NCBI GenBank assembly: GCA_023230455.1
Contig: JALNXH010000044.1
Coordinates: 1-11,153, forward strand
Length of the DNA: 11,153 nt
Source: Rhodocyclaceae bacterium
Lineage (GTDB): Bacteria > Pseudomonadota > Gammaproteobacteria > Burkholderiales > Rhodocyclaceae
Reading direction: 5' to 3'
Under the pieces are notes generated by a model. That model ran no database searches. It was not told the DNA's origin and saw only the letters and a list, made by a program, of their open reading frames with translations. Below are positions 6,603-11,153 of the stretch, piece by piece. Made by a program: the position numbers and the translations under genes. The first letter of the stretch is position 1; each line of letters begins with the position of its first letter.

Positions 6603-8213
6603 TCAGTTATGGCCTAGCTTGGCAAAAAAATCGGTCAGCGCGGCGGGCAGCGCAAACAAATCCGCGTTTGCTGCCGTAGCGGCTGCGGCACGGCGTCGCA
6701 CGTTCTCCACCCCGGACTGCCGCAGGTAATTGAACGGACCGCCGGTGTAGGACGGAAACAACCCGCCGATGACCACGCCGACGTCGGCGAGCGCGGTGTC
6801 GGCAATACCGCCTTCGCCCCAGACCGCAGCGGCCGCCAGCGCCACGACGAGCAATTCATCGGCTTCGCTCAGCGAACGTTGCCGGGCCAGCGCACGCACT
6901 GCCTTTAGACGCGGCAGCAATGCCGTCTTGCCGCTATTGAGCAAGACGTTGGCCCGCAACCAGCGCCCCAGCACAATGCCGGCATCGGTTGCCAGCGCGT
7001 CGGGGACCGGGGTATGCACTTCGAGGGTGCGGCCCTGATCGGTCGCATCCGACAGCCAAACGCCGGCCCGCGCGCCAACCGCCACGCGGTCGACCGCAGC
7101 CTCCGTCAGCCAAGCCACCTTGATACCCTGCCCGGCCGTGGCGCCAGGCAGCAGCAAGGCAATGTCTCCGGCACCCAGATCGTCGGCTGGAGCAATCGGC
7201 GCCTTGCCGCTCTCAAGCATTTTCTGCACCGCAGGCGCGCCCTCGCCGACTATCGAAACTTTCACCTCGGCGGGCTTCAACCTCGATGGCGCCAGTTTGG
7301 CGGCACGCTGCCGATCGAGGAACAACGTGCGCACCATATTGCCGGCCACCGGGTCGCGCAGCAGCTCGACGAAGCAATCCATCTCCCAGTGCCCAGCCTC
7401 GTCCATCGGCTTGTTCCAGCCGCCGACGACACAATTCAGAATCGCCTTGTAGGCGGGGTAGTGTTCGACCTGATAATCGCTGATGCCGACCGCCTGCGTA
7501 ATCTGCGCATGGGCATCGGCGCGGGAAAAATCGAACGGTGCGGCATTGAACGTTACCGCCGGACGATCCCAGGGCGCCTTGGGTTGCGCCAAGGCACGCG
7601 CACGCCGTTTGGCGGCTTCGACCAGTTCGACCGGCGCAGCCAGCTCATGCGCCAAGCCGCATTCCAGCGCTTGCGCCGCCGTCAACGGGTCGCCGATCAG
7701 CAGCATCTTCATCCCCAGCGCGGTACCCACCAGACGCGGCAAGCGTTGCGTGCCGCCGGCACCCGGCAGCAGGCCGAGCTTAATTTCGGGCAGCCCGACC
7801 AGGACGCCCCTGTCGTTCGACAGAACGCGCTCGTGGCAGGCCATGCTTAATTCAAGCCCGCCTCCCAGTGCGAGGCCGTTGACCGCCGCGACATAGGGTT
7901 TGGGGCTTTTTTCCAGACGGCGGAACAGGCGGCCAAGACGGCCGAACAAATCGTGCAGCTCGTCGTAGCTACCCGTGCGGGCACGCTCCGTGAACATGCG
8001 AATCATGTCCAGGTCGGCGCCGGCGAGGAAAGCCTGTTTGCCGGAAGTGATCACCACCGACTTCACGGCTCCAGTGGACTCGACGTGCTCGAGGAGCTTC
8101 TCCAGCGAATTCATCATGTCCAGCGAAAAGACGTTCATCGAACGTCCAGGCATGTCGATGACGGCCAGCAGAACACCATCATCGCCCAGAGTGGTCTTGA
8201 TATTTGAGTCCAT
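6603..8213 (-). CDS. Enoyl-CoA hydratase domain fused to a degenerate 3-hydroxyacyl-CoA dehydrogenase-like region
   Basis: Seen: 536 residues. Residues 1 to about 210 are a complete crotonase domain with oxyanion-hole segments FLAGADLD (62-69) and ALGGGLEL (115-122). Both hydratase glutamates are present: Glu121 (GGGLE) and Glu143 (LPEIKLG). Residues 210-310 resemble the linker of FadB/FadJ multifunctional enzymes. From 315 on a dehydrogenase-like part follows, but the Rossmann GxGxxG is absent (only VSIVGEGAP) and the domain is about 200 residues shorter than in FadJ. The C-terminus still has GGLFPSYTGGPFNYLRQSG (483-501), the FadB-like end motif. Inference: an active hydratase that has lost NAD-linked dehydrogenase activity, with the adjacent BadH-like SDR supplying oxidation. 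It would take the BadK step (hydration of a cyclic enoyl-CoA). It lies 30 bp after the badI-like gene with no clear ribosome site, so translational coupling is possible. Confidence 0.8.
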   Translation of the reverse strand: MDSNIKTTLGDDGVLLAVIDMPGRSMNVFSLDMMNSLEKLLEHVESTGAVKSVVITSGKQAFLAGADLDMIRMFTERARTGSYDELHDLFGRLGRLFRRLEKSPKPYVAAVNGLALGGGLELSMACHERVLSNDRGVLVGLPEIKLGLLPGAGGTQRLPRLVGTALGMKMLLIGDPLTAAQALECGLAHELAAPVELVEAAKRRARALAQPKAPWDRPAVTFNAAPFDFSRADAHAQITQAVGISDYQVEHYPAYKAILNCVVGGWNKPMDEAGHWEMDCFVELLRDPVAGNMVRTLFLDRQRAAKLAPSRLKPAEVKVSIVGEGAPAVQKMLESGKAPIAPADDLGAGDIALLLPGATAGQGIKVAWLTEAAVDRVAVGARAGVWLSDATDQGRTLEVHTPVPDALATDAGIVLGRWLRANVLLNSGKTALLPRLKAVRALARQRSLSEADELLVVALAAAAVWGEGGIADTALADVGVVIGGLFPSYTGGPFNYLRQSGVENVRRRAAAATAANADLFALPAALTDFFAKLGHN

Positions 8214-8243
8214 TGGAAAACCGTGAATGAGGTGGTGAATGGA

Positions 8244-9035
8244 TCAGACGTACTTCTTGAAGTCGGGCTTACGCTTTTCGTTGAATGCGCGCACGCCTTC
8301 CTTCGACTCTTCGCTCTGGTAGTAGCCCTTGACGGCGGCTACACCCATGAAGCTGATGCCGCGGATGTTTTCGCTGTCGGCATTGAAAGAGCGCTTGGCA
8401 ATGGCCAGTGCGGTGGGGCTCATGGCGTTGATCTCGGCGGCCCAGGCTTCGCACTCGGCGTCGAGCTGATCGTGCGGCACAACCTTGTTGACCAGGCCGA
8501 ATTCATAAGCCTGCTGTGCTGAGAGCCGACGGCAGAGGAACCAGACTTCGCGGGCGCGCTTTTCGCCCATGATGCGCGCCAGATAGGCGGTGCCGAAGCC
8601 GGGGTCGACGGAGCCGACCTTGGGGCCGACCTGGCCGAACTGGGCCTTTTCCGACGCCAGCGTCAGATCGCAGATGGTGGCGAACACGTTGCCGCCGCCG
8701 ATGGCGAAGCCCTGGACGCGGGCAATGACCACCTTGCGGCAGTCGCGGATCGCGGTTTGCAGTTCCTCGATCGGCAGGCCGACCATGCCGCGAGGGCCGT
8801 AGAGGCCGTCTTCGGAAAGATGCACCTTCTGGTCGCCACCGGTGCAGAACGCCTTGTCGCCGGCGCCGCCGAAAATGACGGTGTTGACCGAGCGCTCTTC
8901 GTCGGCACGACGGAAGGCCAGGATCAGTTCTTCAACGGTCTGGGTACGGAAGGCGTTGAAAACTTCCGGACGATTGATGGTGATGCGGACGGCATTCTCG
9001 CCGACTTCGTAGGTGATGTCTTTGTATTCCGACAT
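8244..9035 (-). CDS. badI: 2-ketocyclohexanecarboxyl-CoA hydrolase-like ring-cleaving crotonase (BadI family)
   Basis: Role: hydrolytic ring opening of a cyclic beta-ketoacyl-CoA to a dicarboxylic mono-CoA; BadI yields pimelyl-CoA. Seen: 263 residues against about 260 for BadI. The protein has CTGGDQ (64-69), VQGFAIGGGN (107-116), FGQVGPKVGSVDPGFG (133-148) and a C-terminus ending EKRKPDFKKYV. These match my recollection of Rhodopseudomonas BadI almost block by block and also recall MenB. Asp145, in the GSVDPG loop, corresponds to the conserved acidic residue of the BadI/MenB group. The hydratase glutamate after GGG is Asn116, so simple hydration is unlikely. The ATG at 9035 has GGAG 11 bases upstream. 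Context: it lies between the BadH-like SDR and the crotonase fusion, 49 and 30 bp away. Alternatives: a hydrolase for a substituted or fused ring, as in terpene, p-alkylbenzoate or steroid degradation, rather than the plain cyclohexane ring. Confidence 0.85.
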   Translation of the reverse strand: MSEYKDITYEVGENAVRITINRPEVFNAFRTQTVEELILAFRRADEERSVNTVIFGGAGDKAFCTGGDQKVHLSEDGLYGPRGMVGLPIEELQTAIRDCRKVVIARVQGFAIGGGNVFATICDLTLASEKAQFGQVGPKVGSVDPGFGTAYLARIMGEKRAREVWFLCRRLSAQQAYEFGLVNKVVPHDQLDAECEAWAAEINAMSPTALAIAKRSFNADSENIRGISFMGVAAVKGYYQSEESKEGVRAFNEKRKPDFKKYV

Positions 9036-9084
9036 GATTATCTTTGCTCCGTGAATGGGTTACGCATTGAACGCAATTGCGCGC

Positions 9085-9852
9085 TCAGCCGTGCATCGTC
9101 AGGCCACCGGAAACGCTGATGGTCTGGCCAGTCATGAACGAGGCGTCGTCGCTGGCGAGGAAGGCCACCAGCCCCGGGTAGTCGGTCGGCTCGCCGATGC
9201 GACCGAGCGGCACGCCGCGCACCATGGCGTCGCGGATCTTCTGACCTTCTTCGCCGGTACCGACGAAGGCGTCCATCGCCGGGGTGTTGGTGGGACCGGG
9301 GCAGATGCAGTTGAGCAGGACATTCTTGCGCGAGACTTCGCGCGCGAAGGCCTTGGCGAAGGCGATGGTTGCACCCTTGCAGCCGGAGTACACGACTTCG
9401 CCCGAGGAGCCCACACGACCGGCATCGGAGGCGATGAAGATGATGCGGCCACCGCCGCGCTGAACCATCCCGGAAGCCACGGCATGGGTCATGGCAATCG
9501 GTCCCAGGTAATTGATGTTGACAACCTTCTGCCAGAAATCGGCGGTGGTCTTCAGGAACGGCATCGGCGTATCCCAGCCGGCGTTGTTGACCAGCGCCCA
9601 GGTCGGGCCGAGCCGCGATTCGATCGCGGCAACCGCATTTTTCACAGCCTCCGGGTTGGTGATGTCGCACGCCTCAGCATCGGCACGACCACCCGCGGCA
9701 CGAATATCGGCGGCGGCCTTGGCGGCCGCCTCGGCATTGATATCCAACACGCCGACCGCCATGCCTTCTTCAGCCAGTCGCTTGGCGATAGCCAAACCGA
9801 TGCCGCTGGCAGCGCCGGTCACGAGAGCTACTTTGTCTTTCAATCCACGCAC
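9085..9852 (-). CDS. badH: 2-hydroxycyclohexanecarboxyl-CoA dehydrogenase-like SDR (BadH family)
   Basis: Role: NAD-dependent oxidation of a ring beta-hydroxyacyl-CoA to the beta-keto form, the step before BadI. Seen: 255 residues, the same length as BadH. The coenzyme motif TGAASGIG is at 12-19; Asp37 at the end of the second strand favours NAD. NNAGWD (89-94), as in BadH, and the catalytic triad Ser142-Tyr155-Lys159 with normal spacing follow, within a segment ASDAGRVGSSGE that also matches BadH. The C-terminus GQTISVSGGLTMHG is BadH-like. The start codon is GTG at 9852, preceded by AGGGG eight bases upstream; no ATG gives a complete N-terminus. It lies 53 bp after the DECR-like SDR and 49 bp before the badI-like gene, forming a functional pair with it. 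The exact ring substituent is unknown. Confidence 0.83.
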   Translation of the reverse strand: MRGLKDKVALVTGAASGIGLAIAKRLAEEGMAVGVLDINAEAAAKAAADIRAAGGRADAEACDITNPEAVKNAVAAIESRLGPTWALVNNAGWDTPMPFLKTTADFWQKVVNINYLGPIAMTHAVASGMVQRGGGRIIFIASDAGRVGSSGEVVYSGCKGATIAFAKAFAREVSRKNVLLNCICPGPTNTPAMDAFVGTGEEGQKIRDAMVRGVPLGRIGEPTDYPGLVAFLASDDASFMTGQTISVSGGLTMHG

Positions 9853-9905
9853 GTTGTTTCCCCTATATACAGATGTCGTTCAAATCAATTCTTCGTCGCG
9901 ACGCA

Positions 9906-10799
9906 TCAGACACTGCGCTGCGCCTTTGCGGTGGCGCTCGCCGCCTTGGCCGCGTCGCGGGCCTTGGCCCAGTCTGCGTCGGTCATCTTGCCCAGCCCGG
10001 CGAACGTCGAGGGCGCCGCCAGATGATGCGCGCCATCGATCGCGATGGTGTCGCCGGTAATGTAGTCGCAGCCGTCGGAGAGCAGGAGCAGCACCAGATT
10101 GCCCAACTCCTCGATCTGGCCGTAACGACCCATCGGCACTTCGTCGGCCTGGGTCGCGCCGACAGCGCTGTCGCTGGTCGGATTCAGCATCTGCCAAGCG
10201 TATTCGGTCGGAAACGGCCCCGGTGCCACGGCATTGACGCGAATGCCGTACTTGGCCCACTCCACCGCCAAAGACATGGTCATGGCATTGACCGCGGCTT
10301 TGGCCATGGCGGACGACGTCACGTAGGCCGAACCGGTCCATACCCAAGTAACCAGCGTCGACACTACCGATGCCTTGATGCCCTGCTCGATCCAGCGCTT
10401 GCCGCAGGCGAGCGTGGTGAAAAAGGCACCATCCATGACCGTCGAGCGGATGGCCTCATAGCCGCGGGGGCTGAGATCCTTGGTCGGTGCGATGAAATTC
10501 GCCGCCGCATTATTGATCAAACCGGTCAGCGGCCCATGCTTCTCCCAGATCGCAGCGATGGCTGCGTCGACCAGATCGTACTGACGGATATCCACCGGTT
10601 GGAAGAAGGCACGCGGCGCACCGCAGGCCTGATTGATCTCATCTGCGGCCTCTTTGAGCACGGCTTCGCGGCGGCCCCAGAGATGCACCTCAGCGCCATG
10701 TTGGGCCAGATGCTTGGCCATTCCTTTGCCCAAACCGGTACCGCCGCCGGTAATCAGAATCCGTTTGCCTGCGAGGGCGCTTTTGTCAAATAAGGTCAT
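9906..10799 (-). CDS. Short-chain dehydrogenase/reductase of the 2,4-dienoyl-CoA reductase type
   Basis: Seen: 297 residues from the ATG at 10799. The frame can be extended to a TTG at 10811, but that TTG overlaps the strong GGAG ribosome site (10806-10809), six bases before the ATG, so the ATG is the start. The coenzyme motif TGGGTGLG is at 17-24 and Arg43-Arg44 favours NADP. NNAAANF (96-102) is the mark of the DECR group. Lys167 is present, with Ser163 where classical SDRs have Tyr, as in DECR. The extended C-terminus (residues 245-297) has the DECR-like TDADW segment. Family knowledge: DECR enzymes reduce 2,4-dienoyl-CoA to 3-enoyl-CoA with NADPH. Inference: it may act on an unsaturated ring or side-chain acyl-CoA. 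Oddity: by remembered alignment, the DECR catalytic Tyr position is Trp152, so the reaction may differ. It is probably first in the tight 9085-10799 gene group. Confidence 0.8.
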   Translation of the reverse strand: MTLFDKSALAGKRILITGGGTGLGKGMAKHLAQHGAEVHLWGRREAVLKEAADEINQACGAPRAFFQPVDIRQYDLVDAAIAAIWEKHGPLTGLINNAAANFIAPTKDLSPRGYEAIRSTVMDGAFFTTLACGKRWIEQGIKASVVSTLVTWVWTGSAYVTSSAMAKAAVNAMTMSLAVEWAKYGIRVNAVAPGPFPTEYAWQMLNPTSDSAVGATQADEVPMGRYGQIEELGNLVLLLLSDGCDYITGDTIAIDGAHHLAAPSTFAGLGKMTDADWAKARDAAKAASATAKAQRSV

Positions 10800-10932
10800 G
10801 AGACGCTCCAATACAAATTTGAGTAACGGCGATCAAGCTCTTCACGAACAGCCACGGACACGCTGCCCGGGCTTTCGAACTTGAGACGCCGACGAAAACT
10901 ACAGTTGCTTTTTTCTGCCCTGACCGTGCACA
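10800..10932. other. 133-bp spacer between an unidentified gene and the SDR gene
   Basis: Beyond the SDR ribosome site I see no convincing terminator or promoter here. GCCCGGGC (10865-10872) is an 8-bp palindrome, and the same octamer recurs at 10942-10949 inside the neighbouring coding end. The octamer GCGTCTCA occurs twice on the minus strand, once between the ribosome site and the ATG. Whether the SDR gene is co-transcribed with the gene to its right is undecided. Confidence 0.3.
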
Positions 10933-11153
10933 TCAACGTGCGCCCGGGCCCTCTCCGATGAGTGTTTCGATGGCGGGGATGGACTTCGGGTCGGCCTCCC
11001 AGCCCTGGCCGATGAGCCAGGAGCGTTCGCGCAGCAGTTGTTCCTTGGCATGGGCGGTGACGATGCCGCTGATGTGCTTCAGCTTGCCGGTCTCGGTGCC
11101 GGAATAGAGGGCGGTGATCAGGGCGCCGATCTTCTCGCGCAGCTCGAAGTTGG
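10933..11153 (-). CDS. C-terminal end of an unrecognised protein (partial)
   Basis: On the minus strand an open frame enters from the window edge, gives 72 residues and ends with TGA at 10933-10935. The peptide is mixed and mostly helical in character. It contains LITALYSGTETGKLKHISGI and HAKEQLLRERSWLIGQGW and ends IGEGPGAR. Codon choice has strong G/C in third positions like the neighbours, which supports real coding. I do not recognise the family. It is on the same strand as the acyl-CoA genes and 133 bp upstream of the DECR-like SDR, so it may belong to the same pathway. No membrane segment or metal motif is visible in this fragment. Confidence 0.6.
   Translation of the reverse strand, partial: NFELREKIGALITALYSGTETGKLKHISGIVTAHAKEQLLRERSWLIGQGWEADPKSIPAIETLIGEGPGAR

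Noticed and set aside
7014..7850. A 278-codon plus-strand frame opposite the crotonase fusion
   Set aside because: It is a mirror of a GC-rich coding gene. It is rich in Arg, Gln and His with no motif, while the minus strand encodes a clear protein.
9055..10026. A 323-codon plus-strand frame opposite the BadH-like gene
   Set aside because: It spans the antisense of one SDR, a spacer and part of another, and its Gly/His/Arg-rich sequence has no family features.
10800..10811. TTG at 10811 as the start of the DECR-like SDR
   Set aside because: The TTG overlaps the GGAG ribosome site that serves the ATG at 10799, and the extra four residues add nothing family-like.
1..11153. tRNA, rRNA, CRISPR arrays, insertion sequences or attachment sites
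   Set aside because: I saw no tandem spaced repeats, transposase motifs, terminal inverted repeats or RNA-gene signatures on either strand.

Overview
The window looks like a catabolic gene cluster from a GC-rich Gram-negative bacterium, most plausibly a denitrifying betaproteobacterium of the Rhodocyclales type (Aromatoleum, Azoarcus, Thauera, Sterolibacterium). This rests on gene content: homologues of alicyclic acyl-CoA ring-cleavage enzymes sit near the start of a gene resembling the heme-b gamma subunit of anaerobic hydrocarbon hydroxylases. The taxon is inferred and no marker gene is present.

Layout, left to right. Positions 1-195 (minus) hold the first 65 codons of a gene leaving the window, probably a gamma subunit of a type II DMSO-reductase-family molybdoenzyme (ethylbenzene, p-cymene or steroid C25 dehydrogenase type). 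Positions 196-660 are a non-coding divergent control region with a perfect 14-bp palindrome and a widely spaced inverted repeat sharing its half-site. A large MalT/AlkS-type LuxR (LAL) regulator follows on the plus strand (661-3402). A perfect 34-bp palindromic bidirectional terminator (3446-3479) separates it from a convergent block of genes, all on the minus strand.

Read in transcription order (right to left), the minus block is: the C-terminus of an unrecognised protein (10933-11153); an SDR of the 2,4-dienoyl-CoA-reductase type (9906-10799); a BadH-like SDR (9085-9852, GTG start); a BadI-like ring-cleaving crotonase (8244-9035); a 536-residue protein fusing a crotonase domain to a degenerate 3-hydroxyacyl-CoA dehydrogenase remnant (6603-8213); a MarR-family regulator (5983-6504); a three-domain ferredoxin-FAD-NAD reductase (4790-5863); and a zinc aryl/allyl alcohol dehydrogenase (3500-4624). 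The gaps are 30-53 bp among the acyl-CoA genes, suggesting one operon, and 98-165 bp around marR, the reductase and the alcohol dehydrogenase, where candidate promoters or inverted repeats lie.

Working model (inference). A hydrocarbon is hydroxylated by the molybdoenzyme to the left, the alcohol is oxidised by the zinc dehydrogenase, and the derived carboxyl-CoA ring is hydrated (crotonase), oxidised (BadH-like) and hydrolytically opened (BadI-like). The DECR-like SDR would handle an unsaturated intermediate. A MarR protein next to badH/badI-like genes parallels BadR of Rhodopseudomonas palustris. The LAL regulator is the likely activator of the divergent hydroxylase gene. The substrate cannot be fixed from this window.
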